DNA from: Chitinophaga pinensis
Lineage (GTDB): Bacteria > Bacteroidota > Bacteroidia > UBA7662
Direction of reading: 5' to 3'
Assembly: GCA_945874665.1 (NCBI GenBank)
Contig: CAMCHJ010000007.1
Coordinates: 38,550-102,549, forward strand
Length of the DNA: 64,000 nt
Below the pieces are notes generated by a model. That model was not told where the DNA came from and made no database searches. It worked only from the letters and a program-made list of their open reading frames with translations. The position numbers and the translations under genes are program-made. This document shows positions 51,097 through 61,795 of the stretch, one piece after another (the first letter of the stretch is position 1; each line of letters opens with the position of its first letter).

Positions 51097-52854
51097 ATGA
51101 CCGAAAACCTGCTTTCACGCATCGAATGGCCGGCCGACTTGCGGCTGTTGTGGCCTGAGCAGCTGCCACAGCTGGCAGGCGAACTGCGGCAATTTTTGAT
51201 TGATGCAGTGAGTGCGCAGGGCGGGCATTTTGGGGCAGGACTGGGCGTGGTGGAACTCACCGTGGCTCTGCATTACGCCTTCGACACCCCTAACGACCGG
51301 CTTATTTGGGATGTTGGGCACCAAGCATATGCCCACAAAATGCTCACCGGCCGACGGGCCGCTTTTCAGTCGAACCGCCGCTGGCAAGGCCTCAGCGGCT
51401 TCCCTTCCCGATCTGAAAGTATTTACGACGCCTTTGGCACGGGACACGCCAGCACTTCCATCAGCGCAGCATTGGGGATGGCCATCGCCGCTCGGCAAAA
51501 AGGACTAAACCAACGCTGGCATTTGGCAGTTATTGGGGATGGAGCCTTAACGGGGGGAATGGCATTCGAGGCGCTGAACCAAGCGGCAACCGAGCAGGTA
51601 AATTTGCTGATTGTGCTCAACGACAACGCCATGAGCATTGACCCCAATGTGGGTGGTTTGCAGGAGCACCTCAACGCTTTGCGTGTAGCTGCTGTCGCTC
51701 GGACGTCGATTTTTGAAACAATGGGCATTCCATATGCCGGCCCGGTTAAAGGTCACGACCTCCCCGCCTTACTCGAGGCCTTTGAACAAGCCAAAAAACA
51801 AGGCGGCGTGCAGCTGTTGCATGTAGTAACCACCAAAGGCAAGGGTTTTGCACCTGCAGAAGCAGAACAAACGCACTGGCACGCTACGGGTTTGTTCGAC
51901 AAAATTAGTGGCACGCGTCAGGCTGAAAAGCCGCAGCTAGGGCCAAAATACCAAGACGTTTTTGGTCACAGTTTGCTAGAACTTGCCCAGCAATTCCCCA
52001 ACATCGTGGGCATCACTCCGGCCATGCCGAGCGGCTCGTCGATGCTTATTATGCAGGAAGCCTTGCCAGCGCGTTGTTTCGACGTGGGCATAGCCGAAGC
52101 ACATGCCGTGACGCTGGCAGCGGGCATGGCCGCAGAGGGACTCAAACCATTCTGCGCCATTTACAGTACTTTTTTGCAGCGTGCCTACGACCAGCTCATC
52201 CACGACGTGGCCTTGCAACAACTGCCGGTGGTGTTTTGCATCGACCGCGCGGGCTTGGTAGGCGCCGATGGTCCTACCCACCACGGGGCCTTCGATCTAG
52301 CTTATTTACGCTGTATTCCCAACCTCATAGTAGCCGCTCCGCGCAACGAAGTACAACTACGCAACCTGCTTTTTACTGCAGCGCAATACGAAGCTGGACC
52401 CATCGCCATCCGGTATCCCCGTGGAAATGGCCAGAATGCAGCTTGGCAGCAGCCTTTCAAAACAGTGACCCTCGGAAAAGCCGAATGGCTAAAGACAGGC
52501 GGCAGCACTTTGGTCATAAGCGTTGGGCCCTTGGCCGAACAAGTGCAATTGGCCATTGCAGACTTACAAGATGTGGCCCACGTTGACCTCCGTTTTGTGA
52601 AACCACTCGACACCGAAATGCTCACAGCAGCGCTACAATACGCGCATGTTTTAACCGTAGAAGATGGTTGCGTAGCAGGCGGTGCTGGCAGTGCCGTGGG
52701 CGAATGGCTCTTGTTAAACGGCTTCAAAGGCCGTTTTCAGTCGCTCGGACTGCCCGATGCTTTTGTGCCGCACGGCTCGCCCGACGAGTTATATCGCTTC
52801 TGCGGATTAGATGCTGAGGGCATCAAAAAAGCACTACACAGCTTGCGCCAGTAA
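51097..52854 (+). CDS. dxs: 1-deoxy-D-xylulose-5-phosphate synthase
   Basis: A 585-residue thiamine-diphosphate enzyme that joins pyruvate and glyceraldehyde-3-phosphate, the first step of the MEP isoprenoid pathway. Evident are LIWDVGHQAYAHKMLTGR, GTGHASTSISAALGMA, the ThDP motif VIGDGALTGGMAFEALN, the catalytic Glu in FDVGIAEAHAVTLAAGM, and CIDRAGLVGADGPTHHGAFD. It is some 35 residues shorter than the E. coli enzyme (620), mostly from short loops, but all core motifs are intact. It abuts the antiporter gene directly. Confidence 0.94.
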   Translation: MTENLLSRIEWPADLRLLWPEQLPQLAGELRQFLIDAVSAQGGHFGAGLGVVELTVALHYAFDTPNDRLIWDVGHQAYAHKMLTGRRAAFQSNRRWQGLSGFPSRSESIYDAFGTGHASTSISAALGMAIAARQKGLNQRWHLAVIGDGALTGGMAFEALNQAATEQVNLLIVLNDNAMSIDPNVGGLQEHLNALRVAAVARTSIFETMGIPYAGPVKGHDLPALLEAFEQAKKQGGVQLLHVVTTKGKGFAPAEAEQTHWHATGLFDKISGTRQAEKPQLGPKYQDVFGHSLLELAQQFPNIVGITPAMPSGSSMLIMQEALPARCFDVGIAEAHAVTLAAGMAAEGLKPFCAIYSTFLQRAYDQLIHDVALQQLPVVFCIDRAGLVGADGPTHHGAFDLAYLRCIPNLIVAAPRNEVQLRNLLFTAAQYEAGPIAIRYPRGNGQNAAWQQPFKTVTLGKAEWLKTGGSTLVISVGPLAEQVQLAIADLQDVAHVDLRFVKPLDTEMLTAALQYAHVLTVEDGCVAGGAGSAVGEWLLLNGFKGRFQSLGLPDAFVPHGSPDELYRFCGLDAEGIKKALHSLRQ

Positions 52855-52872
52855 ACTGCATGACCGAATGCT

Positions 52873-52895
52873 TCGCCTAAAGGTAAATAAGGCGA
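52873..52895. terminator. Short hairpin between convergent dxs and metalloprotease genes
   Basis: TCGCCT-N11-AGGCGA. No T run; possible weak bidirectional terminator. Confidence 0.3.
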
Positions 52896-52900
52896 GCCAA

Positions 52901-55525
52901 CTACTGCTTCACCAAACGCATCCACCGCACGGCTTCACCACTGCTATAGCGGAGTAAATACACCCCAGCTGGTGCCGTAGTCAAGTCAATTTCAAGCTGT
53001 GCAGCCAGACTGCTGTACTGCTGCATGACGCGGCCTTGCACATCGGTAATTTGCAATTGATAGGCGGAGCCGTTTTGTGCGGCCGGCTCAAAAACAAACA
53101 CGCCCGTTGATGGATTTGGATATACCCGGAAGCCAGTGGTGCCAAAATCCTGCACTGAAGTCATAAAGTACGCAAAATCAGTACTTCGGAACGAGGGACA
53201 GTCGTTATCCGTGATTTCAAGTGTGTAAATACCGCTTGCCTCAGGGCGCATGCTGCGACTGGTATCGTTAGGCAACAGCTGACCGTTGAAATACCAGCGG
53301 TACACATCAGCCGCGTTGCGCGAGCGCAGACTATCGACCGTGCCGTTTTCGACCTCAGCAACCGGCGCTGCCAAAACTTCAACAGTAAAGCTACCAGCTA
53401 CCGAACAACCACCACTGTTACCCGTAAATTGAATGGTATGGGTACCAACGCCAGCATTAGCAGGATTAAAAATGCCGAAATTAACGCCTGGTCCACTGTA
53501 ATTACCACCGCCAATACTGGCTTGGTTGAGGAGCAAAGTGGTGCCACGAACGCAAAGCGGAGCCACCGCTGCAAAAGTAAGGGCAGGCACAGCGGTAATG
53601 TTAATGCTTGCCGTGGCACTGTTAATACATCCCGTTTGGGCTGCCGGTGCAGTTGTGTAGGTTAATGATACCAGTCCACTTCCGGCTATCGCTGGGTAGA
53701 GGGTATCGTTGGAAACACCTGGTCCGGACCAACTGCCCGCAACAGCAACCGCTGGAAGCACCACAAAGGCCTGAGCCACGCAAACTGGCATCAAAATAGG
53801 CAAAGTAAGTTGTGGCAAAGCATTCACCGCTACTAAAAGGGTATCGTTGCTCACACATCCAGCTGCATTGCTTACGCTGTATATCAAAGTATGGGCGCCT
53901 GTGCCCGCCGAGGCCGGTGAAAAACTACTGCCCGTAACGCCAGGGCCACTGAAAGTACCGCCCGCTGGGGTAGCCGTAAGCTGCACAACGCTGCTGTTTA
54001 GGCAAAAAGACTGCACGGACAACTGGAAATCAGGTGCCGGTGGAGCAAAAACAGTTATGGTAGTGGTATCGCTGCTGCCGCATCCAGGCAGGCTATACAC
54101 AATGCTGTGAACGCCAACACCTGCCGTGGCAGGGTTAAAGAGACTGTCGTTTACAATGCCAGGACCGCTATATACACCGCCACGAGGCAAGCCTGCAGTG
54201 AGGACTTGCGTTAAATCATTGGCACAAAATGGCGCAATGGTATCCAAAACGGCATTTAAACCGGCTTGTACCACCACCGAAAATTGCCGCACGAGTGTAT
54301 CACTGCCCGCCGTATTGGTGGTGATGAGCGTTACATTGTAAACACCAGGTGTATTGTATTGTATGTTGGCTGGATTGGCTGTGGTGTCAGTAGCTGGCGT
54401 TCCCCCTGGAAAAAGCCACAACCAACTGCTGGGTTGATTGGCGCTTTGGTCGCTGAAGCTAATTTGTCCGCCTACACAAATGCTATCGCCCGACTGCTGA
54501 AACCCAGCCAGCGGCCGCTGCACTGGTGGTAAGCAGCTCAAAGAGGTAGGCAGGGTGAGCCGGCGTGGACTGTTTTGCATCACCGCAAGCATTCTGGTAG
54601 TTTGGTCGGCAGTAAAAATATTCATACAAGCATCATCGGTATAATCCATGTAATTCTGCACCATATCTACGGTACCACAAGACACGTGGGTAATGGGACA
54701 CCCAAAATTGGACGCATCTGAAGAAGGCGTATCCCCACAAAAGTCATCCACTGAGCAACCACCATCTCCCCAAATATGGCGCAACCCTAAATAATGCCCA
54801 ACCTCGTGGGTAGCAGTGCGCCCACGGTTGTAAACACCGCTAAATGGATTGAAAGGCGGGCGGCCAACGGAGCTGTAAAGCACCACGATGCCATCTGTAT
54901 TGGCGCTGCCACCACCGCCTAGTCCTGGTAAACCCGAACCCGTAGGAAACTGCGCATAACCCAGCAAGCCACCATTTAAATTGGCTACCCAAATGTTCAT
55001 GTATTTAGTAGGATCCCAAATGGTAGCAGGCTTTACCGTGCTGTTCATTGCACCTGAGCTCCAGGCGGTGGTATTTGGAAATGCATGGCGGATGATGCCC
55101 GTAGTAGGATTGCCCAGCGGGTCGCGTTGCGCCAAACAAAAGCTGATGCCTGTATTTACTGCTGCTGGCCTAAAAGCCACCGGGGTATTGACGGTATCGG
55201 GATTGGTGCGTAAAAAATCTTCATTTAACACCTGTATTTGCGAATGCACTTGTGCATCACTGATGTTCCAAGGATTATTTTCAACTTGATAAATGATGTG
55301 TACGACTACCGGTATCACATATTCTGATTCCGTTTGGCCATTTAGCCGCAATTCAGCAATGCGCTCGGCAATCCATCGCTCAAACTGCTCATCCGTTTCC
55401 TGCAAACGCCCTTGGTTACGCAACTGTTGCTGCATTTCGGTGGTATAGCAACGAACAACTTCTTGCGCATGCATTGTCAATGTCAGCAAGAGGGAGATTA
55501 AAATAGCGAATATAGGTTTCATCAT
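52901..55525 (-). CDS. Secreted M43 (pappalysin-like) metalloprotease with PKD, four tandem repeats and T9SS domain
   Basis: About 874 residues. After a signal peptide ending MHAQ and a propeptide comes an M43 metalloprotease: the zinc motif HEVGHYLGLRH begins near residue 240 and the Met-turn is in NYMDYTDDACMNIF. A PKD domain (about 340-425) follows, then four tandem Ig-like repeats of about 65-70 residues, each with a (Y/F/W)SGPGV core, and a type A T9SS sorting domain (FRVYPNPSTGVFVFE to RLVKQ). It should be exported across the outer membrane and cleave proteins outside the cell. The ORF track start lies 17 codons upstream; MMKPIFAILISLLL is the natural signal start (55522 is equally possible). 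The 264 bases upstream hold only the terminator of the next gene. Confidence 0.9.
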   Translation of the reverse strand: MMKPIFAILISLLLTLTMHAQEVVRCYTTEMQQQLRNQGRLQETDEQFERWIAERIAELRLNGQTESEYVIPVVVHIIYQVENNPWNISDAQVHSQIQVLNEDFLRTNPDTVNTPVAFRPAAVNTGISFCLAQRDPLGNPTTGIIRHAFPNTTAWSSGAMNSTVKPATIWDPTKYMNIWVANLNGGLLGYAQFPTGSGLPGLGGGGSANTDGIVVLYSSVGRPPFNPFSGVYNRGRTATHEVGHYLGLRHIWGDGGCSVDDFCGDTPSSDASNFGCPITHVSCGTVDMVQNYMDYTDDACMNIFTADQTTRMLAVMQNSPRRLTLPTSLSCLPPVQRPLAGFQQSGDSICVGGQISFSDQSANQPSSWLWLFPGGTPATDTTANPANIQYNTPGVYNVTLITTNTAGSDTLVRQFSVVVQAGLNAVLDTIAPFCANDLTQVLTAGLPRGGVYSGPGIVNDSLFNPATAGVGVHSIVYSLPGCGSSDTTTITVFAPPAPDFQLSVQSFCLNSSVVQLTATPAGGTFSGPGVTGSSFSPASAGTGAHTLIYSVSNAAGCVSNDTLLVAVNALPQLTLPILMPVCVAQAFVVLPAVAVAGSWSGPGVSNDTLYPAIAGSGLVSLTYTTAPAAQTGCINSATASINITAVPALTFAAVAPLCVRGTTLLLNQASIGGGNYSGPGVNFGIFNPANAGVGTHTIQFTGNSGGCSVAGSFTVEVLAAPVAEVENGTVDSLRSRNAADVYRWYFNGQLLPNDTSRSMRPEASGIYTLEITDNDCPSFRSTDFAYFMTSVQDFGTTGFRVYPNPSTGVFVFEPAAQNGSAYQLQITDVQGRVMQQYSSLAAQLEIDLTTAPAGVYLLRYSSGEAVRWMRLVKQ

Positions 55526-55730
55526 AATGAGTCCAGTAATTTTAAAACAGCAGCGGAAGGCCAAAAGCCGTTTCAATCAAAAGTGAAAGATAATTGATAT
55601 CGATTTATACCCTACAAATCTATAAAAATACGATTGCAAAACCTCAGCACCACCTGCCACAGGTTTAAATGCCTTTAAAATAGTCCTGCGGTACAAACAA
55701 AATTTATCGCACAAACAGCTGTCTGCAATC

Positions 55731-55770
55731 AAAAAAAAGGGCTGAGCACATTTCTGTCCCAGCCCTTTGC
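55731..55770 (-). terminator. Intrinsic terminator of the giant T9SS gene
   Basis: On the minus strand AAAGGGCTG and CAGCCCTTT pair around an inner ACA-gaaa-TGT stem, followed by a T8 tract. It lies 20 bases after the stop. Confidence 0.85.
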
Positions 55771-55789
55771 TATTTTAATGATAAGATTT

Positions 55790-58700
55790 TTAACGTCTTA
55801 TGACCACTTGGCCGTTTTGCACTTGGTTTTTGAATACAAAGCGATAGTTGTAAACTCCTGTTGCCAAATGCTCTGTGCGGATTTCGTGGCGTTCGTTCAG
55901 TGACAAGTCAATCGTTTGAGCACGAACAATCCTACCCAACTGATCACGTAATTCTAAAGTACCAACGCCTTCGCTCATGCCAAAATCAAACATCACAAAC
56001 TGATCAGCCGGATTCGGATAAACCCTATTCAACAAATGATTTACCGATTCAACGCCAACCGCTGAATACTGTACACAAGCTGTATCGTTGGAAGCCGTCG
56101 TGTCACTCGCCCAACGTGTATAAGCACAGAGTCTCACATTACCGCCCGTAGTCGGCGTCCATGCCTGTGTAAAGGTATGGTGGATCGTGTCGTTTGGCTG
56201 AATGGTGCGCGTAATCGCGTTTGCATTGATCTCAGCACCATTATTCACTCGGAATGCCACGTCAAAACCAGTTGCCGGCACATTTCCGTTGTTACGAACA
56301 ACCACCTTAACGGTATAGGCTTGGTTCAATTGTGGGGCATCTGACACCAGTGGCGTCAATATCGCATCCATGGCAACGTCACTAACGTTGTTGGCTGTTA
56401 CAAATACAGTTACGGTATCAGATTTAGTACAAATGTTATCCGTTAAACGTAATTCGTAGCTCGTTGTTACGATTGGGTTTACCCGCACAACCGCTTGGTT
56501 CGAAGCTACTACAGCACCCGTAGTCAAATTGGTCCAGGTAGCAGGATAACCACCACCAATGCGCATGTTTGGACGGTTTACACTGCTGCTCGAATTGAGC
56601 GTGTTACCACATACACCCGCTGCGTCGGCATTGTACCAATACGAAGAGGTGGTAGGCATAGCGGTCATCCGAGTTATAGAATTTGATGTGAAGGCAGTAT
56701 TGTTGAAACAAACTTCCACCACAATATTGCTCGTACCATTCCAGTTAAACGGCGTTTGGAAATTATGGGTATTCCAGCCAGCCACATCGGTAAACGAAGG
56801 AGTTGTAAAAACCTGCGTTACAGGAGTAACCCACGAAGTAAGCGCTGTTTGCGTGGTCGCACCCATGCTAATGGTATAATTCTGAAGCGCTGTACCTGCA
56901 GGTGTAACTACATCAAAAGCCAAAGAACTCAATGCGCCAGGCGCAATGCCTGATGCCGTTAACTCAGCAGCGGTAATGAGGAACTGCTGACGGGCACCCC
57001 ACCAGTAATTACCATAACCTGTTGGATACGTTGTACCAGTATTTTCGAGAATGCCAGTACCAAGTGTACCCAAGAAACTTGAACCTGCTCCCCGCAGCGT
57101 AGCTGTATCGCCTGCCAAAATGGTTGTATCTAAACCAGCATTTGGCACAATGTAATCATCACGGAACGAGCCTAAGCTAGCAGCCTGCGTGTAATTGGCA
57201 TTGCTATCACGAGCAACGACCGTGGCAGCAACGATTACGTTAGCAGCAGTTGCAGCCGGCAGTGTGCCCGTCCAAGTACCTGCCATGCTTGTACCTGCAG
57301 TGCGTGTAAGCAAAATTGGCGTTTGTGCAGTGCCAGCAATTGTGTAGCGCATCAATACAGTATCAATACCTCTACCACCCGCATTATCACGTGCAAAAAT
57401 GGTAATGGCACGACTGGTCGGTGTGCACTGATTGGCCGCTGGTGTTACTGTGAATGAATCAATAATAGGTGGGAATAAATCCGAACCACCTACACCATCA
57501 AATTCAAAGGCACCCATGTCTGGTGCGATACCTGTGCCGCCTGGACGGTTCGTACCGTTAAAATCTGTATTTGGAGTGCCTAAAGTAGCAATCACTACAC
57601 CTCCAGACTCTATTGGGGTAAGCGTGCCAGTCGGTATCGTTAAATTAGTAGGCGAAGTAAACGGAGGCAGGCTATTGCCAATTGGTGGTACCGAAGCGGC
57701 ATCATTGTTGGCATTACCTACAGAAGAAATCAATTTCCAATCGTTCACAGTCACGTGGTTTCCAGCGGCAGCTGTTGTGCCAAGCTTTCCAACAAAACTC
57801 TGCGGATGAACAGGAACGTGATAAGCATTGTTGTTCATCGTCAAATTCGTGAAGTTGTAGCCGGAAGGCAACCAAACCGCCATAAAGGTGGCAATTGCGG
57901 TTCCCGTTGAGGTAGCATCAATGGCAAAAATGTTATTCCGTACATCTCCAGTCACAGCTGCACTGGTAATCCCAAACGCGGCGGCGGCAGCACCAGCCGT
58001 AGTTACGTTGGAATAAGTGCCATACAAATAAACGCTGTTGTAATGAACCCTATAATTTATTCCACCAGTCAATCGAATACCAAAGGCATTAAAGGTGTTG
58101 CTCGTGTTCGAATAGTTTAAGGTGCGCAGGTCATAAATTACGTTGTTCACGATGCGTACGCTGTCGCCAGAGTTCACATTGATACCCCAAGCACCCCAGC
58201 CACCTGTATTGAGGTTTTTAACACCCGAAATACGGTTGCGCTCAATAACAGCGCCTGGACTGGTGCTCACCTCAACCGCTGCTTGTGATGTTGCTGTTGA
58301 AGACACCAAATTGAATATTTGGTTATCGCGAATACGTAAATTGAAGGTATTGGTTACGTCTACACCTCTAAAAATCACAAACTGAGAGGTGTCTGTTGAA
58401 CCAATTTGTGAGTTTTCTACTAATGTGCCATTGTTAGTACCCGCCGAAGCTCCTCGCAAGAAAATACCATAATAGGCCCTGCTTACACCAACGTTTCTAA
58501 TTATGAGATTGTGTAATGAATCTGCTGTTGTAGAAGTGGTGATGTTCGCATTACTGGCTACAATACCGAATGTTGAGGTGACTGTATTTGAACCCCCCAC
58601 AATGTTAACATTGCTAATCGTGCTGTTACGAACAGGCGCTATGATTCTTGAACGCAGTAAAAGAACCGCGCTATTGTCAGAAACACTATTACTGCGGATG

Positions 58701-61700
58701 GTTAAGTTCCTAGTTGTTCCTGTAGCAGTGTTCGCACCGTTGATGTGAAAATGATTTACACCATTTAATACGATCAAACCATTGCTGCCTGAAAAAGTAC
58801 CCTGAATCAATACATTTGAACGGGAGCTATCTGGACGAATGGTCATTGGGTTGGCTGCAACCATTCCTGGCCGGTTGTTGATCACCAACGGGAAAGTTTC
58901 ACCTGCACTGTACAGGGTATCGATAAGCAGGAAGGTAGTGGGACCAGTAATCAACCCGTTATTGATGAAGTTTACGGCCGTAGTTAGGTTGTTGAAATCA
59001 GAAGGACCGCTCGTTCCAACTCTGTAAGTACCTGATACATTTGTTAAAATGAGGTACGACAACAAGCTTGGAGGAGGTACCGCATTGGCAAGGTGTATGC
59101 CCAAACCACCCAAAGGCGCAGTTGTAACGGTGCCTGTGGCACTCCGAACCGCAACGTAATATTGTATGGTATCAAAAACAGCGACACCACCTAATGCGGC
59201 GTGATTGATAGTGAACGCGTAATTGTTACCTGTGATGGTAGGTAAACTATCAACTAACCAGGTAGCCTGTGTGGTTTTTTTGTAAAAAATACGTGCACTA
59301 CCAGCTGTAATGCTGCTGGCTGTGTCTTGAATATTCACCAAAAAGGGACGTGAAGCTACAGGCAAGGTATCCCCAAGTGCAGTTAATGAAATTTGGGCAA
59401 ACTGTGCGCCTGTAAATTCATAGGCTCCGATATCCGGCGTAGTTGCGCTTCTGGCTGTACCAGCAACGTCGGTTGCCACATAGCTTATTGGGGTTCCTTT
59501 ATTATCTAGGGCGATGTTTGTTGGCACCAACAAACTTGACGATAAGAAATTAGGCACCAAGCTTAAGCTCATCGTGTCTCTACCTGTACTTGCCCTCCAT
59601 GTTGCTACAGATGGAAAATCCAAATTAGGGGTGTTTACACGGAACATATTGGGTGGTACCGTGCCTCCCAATACAAAGTTGTTATTTGAACTCTCTAAGC
59701 TATCCAATTGCGATTGGTCTACCAATCTAAACAAGCGAAAGGCAGTAGGTAAATTACCTCCTATTGGATTCACTTCAAAATGGTTATTTCGAACTACAAT
59801 CTTAGACCACCAAGGCGTTGCCACCGTGCCACCTGTCATGCTGATAGCAGCCTGGGAGGTGGAAGTCGAAGTAGTTATGATATTGTACACAACTGTATTA
59901 TTGATTACTTCAATCGCATCACGCGGATTCATTGGCGTAAGCGTTGATGCACTGAATGAGCCCGTAATGTTTAATGGTGTGATGACCAAAGTAGTACCTG
60001 TGATCGTACTGGCTTGAAAACCATTGATTACATTGTTATACAAACGATTCACATTGGTTGGCACGAGCGTATCGGAATTTGGATTGGACATCAAAATACC
60101 TGTGGCACTCATGGCACCCGATATAATATTTGAAGAAACATCCGCATTGATATTGTTCGCTGTCCAAATACCTGCTCCTATTGTCGAAGTCCCGCTAAAA
60201 TTAGTAAACTGGTTACTAGTAATGGTGGTTGAAAACTGGTTGAGGGCATAAACCGCGCGATAAATATAACTCGTAAAGGTATTAGAAACGATGTTGTTTA
60301 AGCTCGAGAAGGTGTTTGACGCTGGTCCATCTAACCAAATAGCATAATAAAAGCCACTGAAACTGTTATTGATAAATAGGCCATTACTTCCACGATAGAT
60401 GATGCCATTGTTAAAGGTACTGTTGGTTTGTGGAATATCAACGAAACTACAACCGATCACTTCTCCACTCGCTAAGGCACTTGAATAAACAAGACTACCT
60501 TGACCAGCACCCCCTGGATTGATGGTGCGACGGAATGTTAGATTTTGAAATGAAATTCTATTGGCAGTATTGATTACAAAATGTGAACGATTGGTGGTGG
60601 TAGCCGAAGCCGTATCTTGAATTAAAATGACATCGGTAGCCAAACTCGTTGCGCTATTGAAAGTAACTGAAAAGCCACCCGAATTTGGGAAGTTAGGAAT
60701 GGTGTAACTGCCAATGTAAGTGCCCGGATTAATTAAAAAACTCACGGCGCCTGTCACACCACACTGCGCCAAAGCTGCTACTGCGGCTTGTACTGTAGGA
60801 TAATCCGCCGTTGCACCACCAACGGTGTAAACACCCGATAAGCCTGTGCATAAATTCAACATTAAAGTATCGTTGACCACGTTATTATCGGCTCCCAAAC
60901 CATTGGCATTGGTAGCCCAAACTTTGACCTGATAAGTGCCATTCGCAGGAACATTGATCGGTGCGGTGAATGTGTGGTCAAAATTCTGTCCTGGACTCAA
61001 AGCAGGAAAAATCGCAATACCTGGATTTAGAACCGGCGGATTGGTGCCTAATTGATATCCGAAATCTACTTGAGCGATAGGGTCAGCTGCAGCATTTTGA
61101 ACGCGAGCAGTCATTGTATTGGTACCCACTGTCAAGGTAATGGGAGAAATCAAACTCGCCAAGCGCGCATCGCGACCACTGGCTGGGATGTAGGAAATAC
61201 CACCCACAAACTGACGAGGCGTGTTTACGTGACCGGGACGTGGCCCGCCATAACCTACGTTAGTGCCTGTATAAATGGTTGCAAAAGAATTAAAAAACGT
61301 ATCGACATTTCCAACGGTAAACGACTGATAAACAGGCGAACCATTCGAACCTGTAGGCACCCCTACGTAAAAGCCGTAGACGCTTCCAGCTGGAATCAAC
61401 AAGGGACCACCTGGCATGGCGATGCGAGAAAACACAAAACCGCTTGGTGCAGTTGAACTCGCCTGACCAACGATTGTTGGCTGATTCGGCAATAACTGTG
61501 TAAACGCTGGGTTCGTGCCTACTGCTGGATTCCCGTTAATGGGAGTTGTAGAATACCATACTTCCAATGAAGTAGCTGCATTCAAAGTACCCGACAAGGC
61601 AACAAAAATACTGTCAAGTAATATAGCACTATTGGCTCTTACATTGAAGGTAATTCCTCCTGAACCGGCACCATTTCCTCCTGTTAAAGGTGGTGAAGTG

Positions 61701-61771
61701 AAGAGATTTAATTGCGCCTGCCCTGAAAAGGACAGAATTAACAAACAATATACCAGTAAAGCTTTTTTCAT
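55790..61771 (-). CDS. Giant secreted beta-helix protein with T9SS sorting domain, 1993 aa
   Basis: The largest gene in the window. A signal peptide (MKKALLVYCLLILSFSGQAQ) leads a beta-rich N-terminal domain. Two long parallel beta-helix blocks follow, about residues 305-785 and 910-1420. Each opens with a GxYxVG...ta-type turn (SGVYTVGGATADYPTVQ and SGTYRVGTSGPSDFNNL), contains many short N-x-I/NN rungs, and closes with D(I/M)GA(Y/F)EF. Then come an Ig-like domain, a lectin-like domain with WNTHNFQTPFNWNGTSNIVV, a CARDB-like domain near 1800-1890, and the sorting domain (NRVYPNPADQFVMFD to VVIRR). No catalytic motif is seen. It is probably a surface adhesin or polysaccharide-binding protein. 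Composition is more AT-rich and Thr/Asn-rich than its neighbours. Confidence 0.88.
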   Translation of the reverse strand: MKKALLVYCLLILSFSGQAQLNLFTSPPLTGGNGAGSGGITFNVRANSAILLDSIFVALSGTLNAATSLEVWYSTTPINGNPAVGTNPAFTQLLPNQPTIVGQASSTAPSGFVFSRIAMPGGPLLIPAGSVYGFYVGVPTGSNGSPVYQSFTVGNVDTFFNSFATIYTGTNVGYGGPRPGHVNTPRQFVGGISYIPASGRDARLASLISPITLTVGTNTMTARVQNAAADPIAQVDFGYQLGTNPPVLNPGIAIFPALSPGQNFDHTFTAPINVPANGTYQVKVWATNANGLGADNNVVNDTLMLNLCTGLSGVYTVGGATADYPTVQAAVAALAQCGVTGAVSFLINPGTYIGSYTIPNFPNSGGFSVTFNSATSLATDVILIQDTASATTTNRSHFVINTANRISFQNLTFRRTINPGGAGQGSLVYSSALASGEVIGCSFVDIPQTNSTFNNGIIYRGSNGLFINNSFSGFYYAIWLDGPASNTFSSLNNIVSNTFTSYIYRAVYALNQFSTTITSNQFTNFSGTSTIGAGIWTANNINADVSSNIISGAMSATGILMSNPNSDTLVPTNVNRLYNNVINGFQASTITGTTLVITPLNITGSFSASTLTPMNPRDAIEVINNTVVYNIITTSTSTSQAAISMTGGTVATPWWSKIVVRNNHFEVNPIGGNLPTAFRLFRLVDQSQLDSLESSNNNFVLGGTVPPNMFRVNTPNLDFPSVATWRASTGRDTMSLSLVPNFLSSSLLVPTNIALDNKGTPISYVATDVAGTARSATTPDIGAYEFTGAQFAQISLTALGDTLPVASRPFLVNIQDTASSITAGSARIFYKKTTQATWLVDSLPTITGNNYAFTINHAALGGVAVFDTIQYYVAVRSATGTVTTAPLGGLGIHLANAVPPPSLLSYLILTNVSGTYRVGTSGPSDFNNLTTAVNFINNGLITGPTTFLLIDTLYSAGETFPLVINNRPGMVAANPMTIRPDSSRSNVLIQGTFSGSNGLIVLNGVNHFHINGANTATGTTRNLTIRSNSVSDNSAVLLLRSRIIAPVRNSTISNVNIVGGSNTVTSTFGIVASNANITTSTTADSLHNLIIRNVGVSRAYYGIFLRGASAGTNNGTLVENSQIGSTDTSQFVIFRGVDVTNTFNLRIRDNQIFNLVSSTATSQAAVEVSTSPGAVIERNRISGVKNLNTGGWGAWGINVNSGDSVRIVNNVIYDLRTLNYSNTSNTFNAFGIRLTGGINYRVHYNSVYLYGTYSNVTTAGAAAAAFGITSAAVTGDVRNNIFAIDATSTGTAIATFMAVWLPSGYNFTNLTMNNNAYHVPVHPQSFVGKLGTTAAAGNHVTVNDWKLISSVGNANNDAASVPPIGNSLPPFTSPTNLTIPTGTLTPIESGGVVIATLGTPNTDFNGTNRPGGTGIAPDMGAFEFDGVGGSDLFPPIIDSFTVTPAANQCTPTSRAITIFARDNAGGRGIDTVLMRYTIAGTAQTPILLTRTAGTSMAGTWTGTLPAATAANVIVAATVVARDSNANYTQAASLGSFRDDYIVPNAGLDTTILAGDTATLRGAGSSFLGTLGTGILENTGTTYPTGYGNYWWGARQQFLITAAELTASGIAPGALSSLAFDVVTPAGTALQNYTISMGATTQTALTSWVTPVTQVFTTPSFTDVAGWNTHNFQTPFNWNGTSNIVVEVCFNNTAFTSNSITRMTAMPTTSSYWYNADAAGVCGNTLNSSSSVNRPNMRIGGGYPATWTNLTTGAVVASNQAVVRVNPIVTTSYELRLTDNICTKSDTVTVFVTANNVSDVAMDAILTPLVSDAPQLNQAYTVKVVVRNNGNVPATGFDVAFRVNNGAEINANAITRTIQPNDTIHHTFTQAWTPTTGGNVRLCAYTRWASDTTASNDTACVQYSAVGVESVNHLLNRVYPNPADQFVMFDFGMSEGVGTLELRDQLGRIVRAQTIDLSLNERHEIRTEHLATGVYNYRFVFKNQVQNGQVVIRR

Positions 61772-61787
61772 TTCAAGGACTTTTAAT

Positions 61788-61795
61788 TAAATATA
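61788..61795 (-). promoter_or_regulatory. -7-like TATATTTA, 16 nt before the giant T9SS gene
   Basis: TAnnTTTA on the minus strand; spacing 16 equals that of two other genes here. Confidence 0.35.
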
